Assembly: GCF_958445495.1 (NCBI RefSeq)
Contig: NZ_CAUCSQ010000018.1
Coordinates: 26,751-90,750 of the forward strand
Length of the DNA stretch: 64,000 nt
Reading direction: 5' to 3'
Origin: an uncultured Bacteroides sp.
GTDB taxonomy: Bacteria; Bacteroidota; Bacteroidia; Bacteroidales; Bacteroidaceae
In this document: piece by piece, positions 37,447-45,944 of the stretch
How positions within the stretch are numbered: the stretch's first letter is position 1
Layout of the letters: every line of letters begins with the position of its first letter
Position numbers and translations under genes: made by a program
Notes under the pieces: generated by a model
The model's input: only the letters and a program-made list of their open reading frames with translations
Told to the model about the DNA's origin: nothing
Databases searched by the model: none

Positions 37447-38769
37447 TTAAAGGGTATGTGTAATATATTTCATTTTATAATAACTGTAAATCACGTTGAT
37501 GCGCGCGTTGACAAGTCCGAGGTCCGCGCTTAGCTTCATGTTGCTGGCGTCGAGCATGTCCGTAAGCAGCGCCAGGTCGTTTTTGTAACGGTTGCTGGTT
37601 ACGCTGTAGTTCTGGTTGGCTAGCTCCACGCTTTTTTCCTGTGTACGGAGCTCGGTAAAAGAAGTCAGGAAATTGACGTAGTTGGCTTGGACGCCGTTTT
37701 CCACCTGTTCCCTGGCTAGCGAATATTCTTCTTGTGCTTTCCGCATATCCAGTTTTGCCCGGCGCACTTTCCTGTTGTTTTTGAATAAAGAGGAAAGGTT
37801 GTATTTGATGCCTACGCCTACATACCAATAGTTGAAATTGTTGTCCAGCACGGGCACTTCGATAGTGATGGGCCCGTCGAGGTGCTCGCCGGCGACCAGG
37901 GCGATTTTGGGAAGGCGTTCCGAACGTTCCAGCCGGACCTGCTGTTCGCTCATTTTGATAGCCAGCCGGGCTTGTTGCAGGCCTACATTGCTTTGGGAGG
38001 CCAGCAGTTGCCAGTCGTTTTCCGCCAGCGCTTTCACCTCTTCGTCCAGCAAGGCGGAATCCGGAATGATTTCCGTGCCTGCGGGCAGGTGCAGGGTAGT
38101 TACGAGTTGGCGGTTCATGATTTTGCGGGCATCCTCCACTTGTGCCAGTTGCAGTTTCAATGTCTCTTTCTGCAGTTCGTAACGGGTGATGTCGTTCTTT
38201 AGTGCCGTTCCCTGCGTGCGGCGGGCTTCCATGTTGCGTATCACCTGTTCGGTCAGGTCGAGGTTCTTCCGCAACACCTGCAACTGGTTGTTCAGCTTAT
38301 ACAGGTCCAGGTAATAGCCTGTCAGCAGGAAACGTATTTCCTGCCGGTTCTTCTGCCAGTCCAACACTGCCATTTGCCGGCCGAGCTCCGCCAGTGCGAT
38401 ACCGCTGTTGACGGCGCCGCCCGCATAGATGACCTGTTGCGCTTCCAAAGCGAAATTATTGCCGAAATGGGGCATGGGGATGTTCTGCCCGTTCTTGAAG
38501 TGGCGGTCCCATAGATGGCCGTCACCCAGGTAGCTGAATGAGAGCGAAGCCTCTATGTCCGGCAAGCGTTGTGACTTGGCGGCTTTCAAGGCTTCGTCGG
38601 CCGCCTCTTTTCCGGTTTTGTACGTTTGGATACTCCGGCTGTTCTCGTCTGCCAGACGGAACATTTCGCTAATGCCCAGAACCTTTCTGCCGGGTACTTG
38701 GGCAAACATTGCCTGGCTGCACAGTACGGCTACACACAGCGGTACCATGAACCATTTTTCATTGCTCAT
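37447..38769 (-). CDS. TolC-like outer-membrane efflux protein
   Basis: 440 residues with a signal peptide (WFMVPLCVAVLCSQAMFAQ). Two outer-membrane efflux (OEP) repeats rich in alternating helices and strands (ADEALKAAKSQRLPDIEASLSF...; VGLQQARLAIKMSEQQVRLE). A lipobox is not evident, so unlike the NodT-type protein at 44489 it is probably not lipid-anchored. Forms the exit duct for the EmrA-like / MFS pump. First gene of the operon with a leader of ~220 nt. Confidence 0.92.
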   Translation of the reverse strand: MSNEKWFMVPLCVAVLCSQAMFAQVPGRKVLGISEMFRLADENSRSIQTYKTGKEAADEALKAAKSQRLPDIEASLSFSYLGDGHLWDRHFKNGQNIPMPHFGNNFALEAQQVIYAGGAVNSGIALAELGRQMAVLDWQKNRQEIRFLLTGYYLDLYKLNNQLQVLRKNLDLTEQVIRNMEARRTQGTALKNDITRYELQKETLKLQLAQVEDARKIMNRQLVTTLHLPAGTEIIPDSALLDEEVKALAENDWQLLASQSNVGLQQARLAIKMSEQQVRLERSERLPKIALVAGEHLDGPITIEVPVLDNNFNYWYVGVGIKYNLSSLFKNNRKVRRAKLDMRKAQEEYSLAREQVENGVQANYVNFLTSFTELRTQEKSVELANQNYSVTSNRYKNDLALLTDMLDASNMKLSADLGLVNARINVIYSYYKMKYITHTL

Positions 38770-38997
38770 AAAATAAAAAAAGAAATTAAATTGATATTGG
38801 TAAATATACGCTCCTATATCACGCCGTTTCTTGAAGAAAAGGCGTTTCGCGTCGTGGCGAGTAGTTTAAAGGTAAGAATAATCAAATCTGTGCGGATACG
38901 CCCCAGCCGTGGAAATCATGCATTTTGTTCTTGTAACGAATGGCGATTTGATAATATCTCAGTTTCATCTTGATACCTGTTTTCTGTTTTTACGTTG
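38770..38997 (-). other. Long leader of the TolC-like operon
   Basis: No intact gene seen. On the minus strand a short frame ending MHDFHGWGVSAQI then stop resembles the tail of a barrel protein but is too short to assign. Confidence 0.3.
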
Positions 38998-39005
38998 CAA
39001 AATTA
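38998..39005 (-). promoter_or_regulatory. Candidate -7 box for the TolC/EmrA/MFS operon
   Basis: The minus strand reads TAATTTTG (TAnnTTTG), ~230 nt before the TolC-like ATG. No -33 match at the right spacing. Confidence 0.35.
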
Positions 39006-39103
39006 TAGAAAATATCAGGTAAGTTGTAACCTTGCAAGTATATAATTATAATGTTTTTTAACAATCAGGGCGTCGTGTTTTCTCCGTGTGTCCCATGTGC
39101 GGG

Positions 39104-39952
39104 TCATATGAGATGCTTGTTCTGATATTCTTTCAGCGACATTCCTTCGTGGCGTTTGAAGTACCTTCCCAGATACGATTGGTCGGGGAAACCGAGTCGG
39201 TCGGCTATGTCCTGCATTGTCAGGTCGGTCGATTGGAGCAGTACCTTTATTTCCAGGATGGCGAAGTCATCGATAATCTTTTTGGCGGAGTCGCCGGTCA
39301 CGCTCCGGCAAATGCCCGTCAGGTATTTGGTGGAGATGCAGAGTTTGCCGGCGTAGAAACTCACCTCCCGCTGCGAGATGCAGTTTTCGTGCACTAGCGC
39401 GACGAAGTTCTTGAAAATTTCGTCCTGCCGGCTTCCGCCTTCTATTTCCTGTCTGTCGAAATGCCGGTAACATTTGTCGTAGATGTCCAACATGAAAGAC
39501 TGGAGATGATTTTTGGCAATCTGGTTCCGGAAGCGGTTTTCACGGTCGTTATAGATGGCGGTTGTCGCATGTATCAGTCCTTTAATCGCTCCGGTGTTCT
39601 CTTCTGGGAGAACATAACACGGCTTTTCTTTGATGAACCGGAAGAAGATGGGTTCGAACCGCAGGCAGGCTTCGCGGAACATTTCTTTGGGAAACCCGAA
39701 AAACGAAGCGGTGAAATCGTTGCTGCTGCCGTTTATCCGGATGATTGTCCCCGGCAGGAGCACTATCTGTGTGTTTTTTACGATTTCGTAGTCTTTCAGG
39801 TCGATGGTGACGTGCGCCCACCCGCTCCGGCAGAAGTAGATGGCGCCTCCTTCCAGTTTCCACAGGTGATGCATAATCGGAGACAAATTCTCATCCATTC
39901 CCGCCACGAAAGGTTCGCGGAGTATGGCAAGGTTTGAACTTCTCTTTTCCAT
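39104..39952 (-). CDS. AraC-family regulator between two efflux operons
   Basis: 282 residues from the ATG at 39952 (an upstream in-frame TTG lies inside the promoter box). N-terminal cupin-like sensing part (~1-170; HHLWKLEGGAIYFCRSGWAH), C-terminal AraC domain with both helix-turn-helices (EVSFYAGKLCISTKYLTGIC, MQDIADRLGFPDQSYLGRYF, KRHEGMSLKEYQN). Upstream of the TolC/EmrA/MFS genes in the same direction and divergent from the RND operon, so it could control either or both pumps; position alone does not decide. Confidence 0.92.
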   Translation of the reverse strand: MEKRSSNLAILREPFVAGMDENLSPIMHHLWKLEGGAIYFCRSGWAHVTIDLKDYEIVKNTQIVLLPGTIIRINGSSNDFTASFFGFPKEMFREACLRFEPIFFRFIKEKPCYVLPEENTGAIKGLIHATTAIYNDRENRFRNQIAKNHLQSFMLDIYDKCYRHFDRQEIEGGSRQDEIFKNFVALVHENCISQREVSFYAGKLCISTKYLTGICRSVTGDSAKKIIDDFAILEIKVLLQSTDLTMQDIADRLGFPDQSYLGRYFKRHEGMSLKEYQNKHLI

Positions 39953-39973
39953 AGTCAATTCGTATTTTGTATG

Positions 39974-39981
39974 CAAAAATA
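39974..39981 (-). promoter_or_regulatory. -7 promoter box for the AraC gene
   Basis: The minus strand reads TATTTTTG (TAnnTTTG), 22 nt upstream of the ATG. Confidence 0.5.
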
Positions 39982-40069
39982 GGACTTTTTTGCTAAATAT
40001 GGGTTTTTATATTCCGAAAATGAACAAAACTGAAAACACTATGACTAGTTTTCTGTCGGGGAAACAGCT

Positions 40070-40077
40070 TACCTTTG
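40070..40077 (+). promoter_or_regulatory. -7 promoter box for the RND efflux operon
   Basis: TACCTTTG, a full TAnnTTTG match followed by C as often seen, 30 nt before the ATG at 40108. It shares a ~155-nt divergent intergenic region with the AraC gene. Confidence 0.6.
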
Positions 40078-40107
40078 CCGCGATTAAAAAATTTAATAGG
40101 TAACACA

Positions 40108-41265
40108 ATGAGTAAAAAGGTATGTAAAGTGAAGCAGGGATGGTTATTGCTCTGCTGTCTGGTTGCTGCTGCCGGATGTAAACAGGCTCCGGCAGGAACG
40201 GTGGAAGCGGAATATGAGGTGATGGCCGTTTCTCCGGTCGACCGGGTGATTTCGAGTACGTATTCGGCAACGATTCGCGGACGTCAGGACATTGATATTT
40301 ATCCGCAGGTGGGAGGAACACTGACGGAAGTGTGCGTCACGGAAGGACAGCGTGTCAGGAACGGACAGACATTGTTCGTTATCGACCAGGTCCCGTATGA
40401 AGCCGCATTGCAGACGGCGACGGCGAATGTGAAAGCTGCCGAGGCTTCCCTTGCTACGGCACAACTGACTTATGACAGCAAAGAGGAATTGTATAAAGAG
40501 AATGTGGTTTCCTCTTTTGACCTGAATACGGCAAAGAATGCCCTTTTGTCTGCCGAGGCACAACTGGCGCAGGCGAAAGCGCAGGAAGTGAATGCCCGCA
40601 ACAACCTTTCTTATACGGTCGTGAAAAGTCCGGCAGACGGGGTGATAGGTACATTGCCCTACCGGGTGGGGGCTTTGGTCGGTTCCGGCTTGTCGGAACC
40701 GCTGACTACGGTTTCCGACAACTCGGATATGTATGTCTACTTTTCGATGACGGAAAACCAACTGCTGGGATTGATTCGTCAGTATGGCTCTAAAGAAGAG
40801 GCGTTGAAGAACATGCCGGCCATCGACCTGTTGCTGAATGACAGGTCGGTCTATCCGGAGAAAGGAAAAATCGAATCCGTGAGCGGGGTAATCGACCGTT
40901 CGACGGGGACTGTCAGCCTGCGTGCCGTGTTCCCCAATAAAGACGGGCTGCTGCATAGCGGCGGTGCGGGAAATGTAGTGATTCCGGTACGGAAAACAGG
41001 CGCGTTGGTCGTGCCGCAGGGAGCCACGTTTGAGATTCAGGACAAGAGGTATGTATATAAAGTGGTAGACGGCAAGGCACAGTCTAGCGAAGTGCAGGTG
41101 ACACGTGTCGACGGCGGACGTGAGTTTATCGTGGATAAAGGGCTGGCACCGGGCGACGTGATTGTGGAGGAAGGCGTGGGATTGCTCCGCGAAGGTACGC
41201 CTGTCAAGGCAAAGACGGCCGCCGCATCTGTAACTGCCGCTGAAAATAAAACGAAGGAGGACTGA
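40108..41265 (+). CDS. RND efflux membrane fusion lipoprotein (AcrA-like)
   Basis: 385 residues from the ATG at 40108 (an in-frame TTG 11 codons earlier lies in the promoter). Lipoprotein signal GWLLLCCLVAAAGCKQ. Lipoyl halves (DIYPQVGGTLTEVCVTEGQR and NLSYTVVKSPADGVIGTLPY) flank a coiled coil (~95-150), followed by the beta-barrel and membrane-proximal domains (GLAPGDVIVEEGVGLL). It is the periplasmic adaptor between the RND pump encoded 3 bp downstream and the NodT-like channel. Confidence 0.95.
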   Translation: MSKKVCKVKQGWLLLCCLVAAAGCKQAPAGTVEAEYEVMAVSPVDRVISSTYSATIRGRQDIDIYPQVGGTLTEVCVTEGQRVRNGQTLFVIDQVPYEAALQTATANVKAAEASLATAQLTYDSKEELYKENVVSSFDLNTAKNALLSAEAQLAQAKAQEVNARNNLSYTVVKSPADGVIGTLPYRVGALVGSGLSEPLTTVSDNSDMYVYFSMTENQLLGLIRQYGSKEEALKNMPAIDLLLNDRSVYPEKGKIESVSGVIDRSTGTVSLRAVFPNKDGLLHSGGAGNVVIPVRKTGALVVPQGATFEIQDKRYVYKVVDGKAQSSEVQVTRVDGGREFIVDKGLAPGDVIVEEGVGLLREGTPVKAKTAAASVTAAENKTKED

Positions 41266-41268
41266 TTC

Positions 41269-44200
41269 ATGAATTTAAGGACTTTTATCGAACGCCCGGT
41301 TTTATCGGCAGTCATTTCGATTACGATTGTCGTTGTGGGCATCATCGGGCTGTTCAGCCTGCCCGTTGAGCAGTATCCCGATATCGCCCCGCCTACCATC
41401 ATGGTGAGCACCACCTATTACGGCGCCAGTGCGGAGACATTGCAGAAAAGTGTGATTGCACCTTTGGAAGAGGCTATCAACGGGGTGGAGGATATGACCT
41501 ACATGACCTCTACGGCTACGAACTCCGGTTCGGTGAGCATCACCGTTTATTTTAAACAGGGCACAGACCCGGACATGGCGGCAGTCAACGTCCAGAACCG
41601 CGTGTCGCGGGCTACGGGGCAGCTCCCGGCGGAAGTGACCCAGGTGGGCGTGACTACTTCCAAACGGCAGACGAGCATCTTGCAGATGTTCTCCCTGTAC
41701 AGTCCGGACGACAGCTATGACGAGAATTTCCTTTCCAATTACATCAGCATCAACCTGAAACCCGAAATCCTCCGTATTTCCGGCGTGGGCGACCTGATGA
41801 TTATGGGAGGCGAATACAGCATGCGCGTATGGATGAAACCGGACGTGATGGCGCAGTACAAACTGATTCCGTCCGATATCACCGCCGTGCTGGCGGAGCA
41901 GAACATCGAATCGGCAACCGGCTCGTTCGGCGAGAACTCTGACGAGACCTACCAATACACGATGAAGTATAAAGGCCGCCTGATTACTCCGGAGGAATTC
42001 GGGGAGATTGTCATCCGTTCTACGGACGACGGCGAAGTGTTGAAGCTGAAAGACGTCGCGGAAATCCGGTTGGGGCAAGACAGTTATGCCTATCACGGCG
42101 CTATGGACGGGCATCCGGGAGTTTCCTGCATGGTGTTCCAGACGGCGGGTTCCAATGCGACCGAGGTCAACCGGAACATCGACAAGTTTCTGGACGAGGC
42201 GGGCAAGAACCTTCCCAAAGGCGTGGAGCTGACGCAGATGATGAGTTCCAACGACTTCCTGTTCGCTTCCATCCATGAAGTGGTGAAGACACTGATTGAG
42301 GCTATTATCCTGGTGATTCTTGTGGTGTATGTCTTCCTGCAGGATTTCCGTTCCACGCTGATTCCTCTGGTAGGAATTGTCGTTTCGCTGGTTGGTACGT
42401 TCGCGTTCATGGCGTTGGCGGGATTCAGCATCAACCTGCTGACGCTGTTTGCGCTCGTGCTTGTCATCGGTACGGTGGTAGACGACGCCATTATTGTCGT
42501 CGAGGCGGTGCAGGCGAGGTTCGATGTGGGTTACCGGTCGTCCTATATGGCGAGCATGGATGCGATGAAAGGTATCAGCAATGCCGTCATCACCTCTTCA
42601 CTGGTGTTTATGGCGGTGTTTGTGCCGGTGTCTTTCATGGGCGGAACTTCCGGTACGTTTTATACCCAGTTCGGCTTGACGATGGCGGTGGCCGTGGGCA
42701 TTTCGGCGATTAACGCCTTGACGTTGAGCCCGGCGTTGTGTGCCTTGCTGCTGAAACCTTATATCAACGAAGACGGGACACAGAAGAATAATTTCGCGGC
42801 GCGTTTCCGGAAAGCGTTTAATTCGGCTTTCGAAGCGGTCATCGAAAAATACAAGAACGGAGTCTTGTTCTTTATCAAACGCAAGTGGCTGGTCTGGTCG
42901 TTGCTGGCATGTTCCGTGGTGCTGCTTGTCTTTCTGATGAATACGACCAAGACAAGCCTGGTTCCCGACGAAGACCAGGGAGTCGTGTTTGTCAATGTAA
43001 GCACGGCGGCGGGCAGTTCGCTGGCAACGACCGACGCGGTGATGGAGCGGATTGAAAAGCGCCTGATGGATATCCCGCAGTTGGCTCATGTGCAGAGAGT
43101 TACCGGCTACGGATTGCTAGCGGGAGAAGGAAGCTCGTTCGGCATGCTGATTCTGAAACTCAAGCCGTGGGATGAACGTCCGGGCGACGAGGACAATGTG
43201 CAGGCGGTAATCGGGCAGGTGTACGGGCGCACGGCTGATATAAAGGATGCGAGCGTATTTGCGATTTCTCCGGGCATGATTCCCGGATACGGCATGGGAA
43301 ATGCGCTGGAGCTTCACATGCAGGACAAGATGGGGGGTGACGTGAACGATTTCTTCACGACCACGCAACAATACCTGGGAGCCTTGAACAGCCGTCCGGA
43401 GATTTCGATGGCATACTCTACGTTTGATGTCCGTTATCCGCAGTGGACGGTAGAAGTGGACGCGGCGAAATGCAAGCGCGCCGGCATTACGCCGGATGCG
43501 GTGTTGAGTACGCTTTCCGGCTATTACGGAGGACAGTATGTGTCTAACTTCAACCGTTTTTCCAAAGTGTACAGGGTCATGATTCAGGCAGACCCGATGT
43601 CGCGCCTGGACGAGACTTCGCTGAATAACGCATTTGTGCGCATGTCGGACGGGGAGATGGCCCCGTTGAGCCAGTTCGTGACGCTGACCCGCAGCTACGG
43701 TGCGGAATCGCTGAGCCGTTTCAATATGTACAATTCTATCGCAGTGAATGCGATGCCGGCAGACGGATACAGTACCGGAGACGCTATCAGGGCGGTGGAA
43801 GAAACGGCGGAGCAGGCGCTTCCGAAAGGTTATGGCTATGATTACGGGGGCATCACCCGTGAGGAGAACCAGCAGAGCGGCACGACAGTCGTTATTTTCG
43901 GTATCTGCTGCCTGATGATTTACCTTATCCTGAGCGCGCTTTACGAGAGTTTCATTATCCCGTTCGCCGTGCTTTTGAGCGTGCCTTGCGGATTGATGGG
44001 AAGTTTCCTCTTTGCCCGTATGTTCGGGTTGGAAAACAACATCTATCTGCAGACAGGATTGATTATGCTGATAGGACTTCTGGCAAAGACAGCCATTTTG
44101 CTGACCGAGTATGCCGCGGAACGCCGTAAGGCAGGCATGGGGCTGGCTGCCGCTGCGGTCAGTGCGGCGAAAGCCCGTTTGCGCCCGATTCTGATGACGG

Positions 44201-44466
44201 CGTTGACGATGATTTTCGGCCTGTTCCCGCTGATGATGTCCAGCGGAGTGGGGGCAAACGGCAACCGTTCGTTGGGTACGGGCGTAGTAGGCGGCATGAC
44301 TATCGGAACACTGGCGTTGCTTTTCATCGTGCCTGCCTTGTTTATCGCTTTCCAATGGTTGCAGGAACGTTTGCGTCCGGCACAGAGCATACCCACGGAA
44401 GACTGGCAGATTGAAGAGGAAATCAAGGTGAGCGGTGAGGAGAAGTCCAGAGCGGGAAAAGAATAA
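41269..44466 (+). CDS. RND multidrug efflux transporter (AcrB/HAE1-like)
   Basis: 1065 residues, the normal HAE-1 length. Starts FIERPVLSAVISITIVVVG as typical, with two large periplasmic loops (~30-330 and ~560-870) and 12 helices. Helix 4 carries the proton relay aspartates (VIGTVVDDAIIVVE) and GGTSGTFYTQFGLTMA follows. The C-terminal half has LIMLIGLLAKTAILLTEYA and RPILMTALTMIFGLFPL. Trimeric inner-membrane proton-antiport pump for drugs, bile salts or detergents. Middle gene of a complete tripartite operon. Confidence 0.97.
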   Translation: MNLRTFIERPVLSAVISITIVVVGIIGLFSLPVEQYPDIAPPTIMVSTTYYGASAETLQKSVIAPLEEAINGVEDMTYMTSTATNSGSVSITVYFKQGTDPDMAAVNVQNRVSRATGQLPAEVTQVGVTTSKRQTSILQMFSLYSPDDSYDENFLSNYISINLKPEILRISGVGDLMIMGGEYSMRVWMKPDVMAQYKLIPSDITAVLAEQNIESATGSFGENSDETYQYTMKYKGRLITPEEFGEIVIRSTDDGEVLKLKDVAEIRLGQDSYAYHGAMDGHPGVSCMVFQTAGSNATEVNRNIDKFLDEAGKNLPKGVELTQMMSSNDFLFASIHEVVKTLIEAIILVILVVYVFLQDFRSTLIPLVGIVVSLVGTFAFMALAGFSINLLTLFALVLVIGTVVDDAIIVVEAVQARFDVGYRSSYMASMDAMKGISNAVITSSLVFMAVFVPVSFMGGTSGTFYTQFGLTMAVAVGISAINALTLSPALCALLLKPYINEDGTQKNNFAARFRKAFNSAFEAVIEKYKNGVLFFIKRKWLVWSLLACSVVLLVFLMNTTKTSLVPDEDQGVVFVNVSTAAGSSLATTDAVMERIEKRLMDIPQLAHVQRVTGYGLLAGEGSSFGMLILKLKPWDERPGDEDNVQAVIGQVYGRTADIKDASVFAISPGMIPGYGMGNALELHMQDKMGGDVNDFFTTTQQYLGALNSRPEISMAYSTFDVRYPQWTVEVDAAKCKRAGITPDAVLSTLSGYYGGQYVSNFNRFSKVYRVMIQADPMSRLDETSLNNAFVRMSDGEMAPLSQFVTLTRSYGAESLSRFNMYNSIAVNAMPADGYSTGDAIRAVEETAEQALPKGYGYDYGGITREENQQSGTTVVIFGICCLMIYLILSALYESFIIPFAVLLSVPCGLMGSFLFARMFGLENNIYLQTGLIMLIGLLAKTAILLTEYAAERRKAGMGLAAAAVSAAKARLRPILMTALTMIFGLFPLMMSSGVGANGNRSLGTGVVGGMTIGTLALLFIVPALFIAFQWLQERLRPAQSIPTEDWQIEEEIKVSGEEKSRAGKE

Positions 44467-44488
44467 TGGTGAATTAAAACATTCTGTA

Positions 44489-45853
44489 ATGAAGAAAATA
44501 CTACTCTTGTCCGCAACGGTCTTTGCATTGAGCAGTTGCGGCATCTACAATAAATACAAGCCGGTGTCGGAAGTGCCCGGCGGACTTTACGGCAGTGCGC
44601 CGGCAGCCGTTGCCGATACGGCGAATTTCGGCAATCTCTCGTGGCGGGAGGTTTTTACCGATTCGTATTTGCAGGCGTTGATTGATTCGGCACTGGTGCG
44701 GAACACGGATTTGCAGACGGCACGTCTGCGGGTGGAAGAGTCGGAAGTGGCTTTGATGACGTCGAAACTCTCTTATCTGCCTTCCTTGTTTCTTGCGCCG
44801 GAAGGGACTGCAAGCAGTTTTGACCGCGGCAAGGCGACACAGACTTATTCGTTGCCGGTGACGGCTTCGTGGGAACTGGATATTTTCGGGAAGGTCACCA
44901 CGGCGAAACGCAAGGCTAAGGCGGCTTATGAACAGAGCAAAGAATACGAGCAGGCGGTAAAGACGCAGCTAGTGGCGTCCGTGGCAAATGCTTATTATAC
45001 TTTGCTGATGCTTGATTCGCAGTACGAGATTGCTGTGGCTACCGAAGCGGCGTGGAAGGAAAGCGTGAAGACTTCCCGCGCCATGAAAAAAGCGGGGATG
45101 CTGAATGAAGCAGGACTGGCACAGACCGAAGCCACTTATTATAATATCTGTACGACGGTGCTTGACTTGAAAGAGCAGGTGAACCAGGCGGAAAATTCGC
45201 TGGCGTTGCTGCTGGCGGAGACTCCTCACCGGATACGGCGCGGGAAGCTGGACGGACAGCGGTTGCCGGAAGATTTTTCCGTGGGCGTTCCTTTGCAGAT
45301 GCTTTCCAACCGTCCGGATGTGCGGAGTGCGGAGTATTCGCTGGCACAGGCTTTTTATACGACCAATGCAGCCAGGGCGGCTTTCTACCCTTCCATTACG
45401 TTAAGCGGAAGTGCGGGGTGGACCAACAGTGCGGGGAGCATGATTGTCAATCCGGGAAAATTCCTGGCTTCCGCCGTGGCTTCCCTGACGCAGCCTTTGT
45501 TCAATAAAGGAGCGAACATAGCCCAGTTGAAGATTGCGAAAGCGCAGCAGGAAGAAGCGCGCCTCAACTTTGAACAAACCTTGTTGAATGCCGGCGTGGA
45601 GGTCAATGAAGCGTTGGTCCAATACCAGACTGCCCGTGAGAAAGCCGCTTTCTACGACAAGCAGGTCGCTTCGTTGCAGACGGCGGCAAGGAGCACCGGG
45701 CTTTTGATGAAACACGGCAGCACTACTTATCTGGAAGTGCTGACGGCGCAACAGACCTTGTTGAATGCGCGGCTTTCCCAAGTGGCTAACCGCTTTACCG
45801 AAATCCAAGGGATGATAACTTTGTATCAGGCCTTGGGAGGCGGCAGGATGTAA
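44489..45853 (+). CDS. NodT/OprM-like outer-membrane efflux lipoprotein
   Basis: 454 residues from the ATG at 44489; the frame is open further upstream into the RND gene. Lipoprotein signal (LLLSATVFALSSCGIYNKY), then two OEP repeats (LQALIDSALVRNTDLQTARL, WELDIFGKV, LSNRPDVRSAEYSLAQAFYT, LTQPLFNKGANIAQLKIA). Those motifs are characteristic of the NodT subfamily paired with AcrAB-type pumps. A long bidirectional hairpin follows the stop. Confidence 0.95.
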   Translation: MKKILLLSATVFALSSCGIYNKYKPVSEVPGGLYGSAPAAVADTANFGNLSWREVFTDSYLQALIDSALVRNTDLQTARLRVEESEVALMTSKLSYLPSLFLAPEGTASSFDRGKATQTYSLPVTASWELDIFGKVTTAKRKAKAAYEQSKEYEQAVKTQLVASVANAYYTLLMLDSQYEIAVATEAAWKESVKTSRAMKKAGMLNEAGLAQTEATYYNICTTVLDLKEQVNQAENSLALLLAETPHRIRRGKLDGQRLPEDFSVGVPLQMLSNRPDVRSAEYSLAQAFYTTNAARAAFYPSITLSGSAGWTNSAGSMIVNPGKFLASAVASLTQPLFNKGANIAQLKIAKAQQEEARLNFEQTLLNAGVEVNEALVQYQTAREKAAFYDKQVASLQTAARSTGLLMKHGSTTYLEVLTAQQTLLNARLSQVANRFTEIQGMITLYQALGGGRM

Positions 45854-45874
45854 CGCCTGTTCGGGAAAAAAGAG

Positions 45875-45925
45875 GAGGTCGGAACCCGGCTCCCGGAATA
45901 TGCATCCGGAGCCGTTTCCGACCTC
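45875..45925. terminator. Bidirectional terminator between the RND operon and copA
   Basis: About 21-nt arms beginning GAGGTCGGAA and ending TTCCGACCTC with minor mismatches and a short loop, flanked by A-run and T-run. It serves the two convergent transcripts. Confidence 0.8.
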
Positions 45926-45944
45926 TTCTTTTCTTCGGATTGGC

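Noticed and set aside
43117..44544. 475-codon open frame on the minus strand opposite the RND pump
   Set aside because: Antisense to a complete RND transporter; composition rich in Arg/His as expected of a shadow frame.
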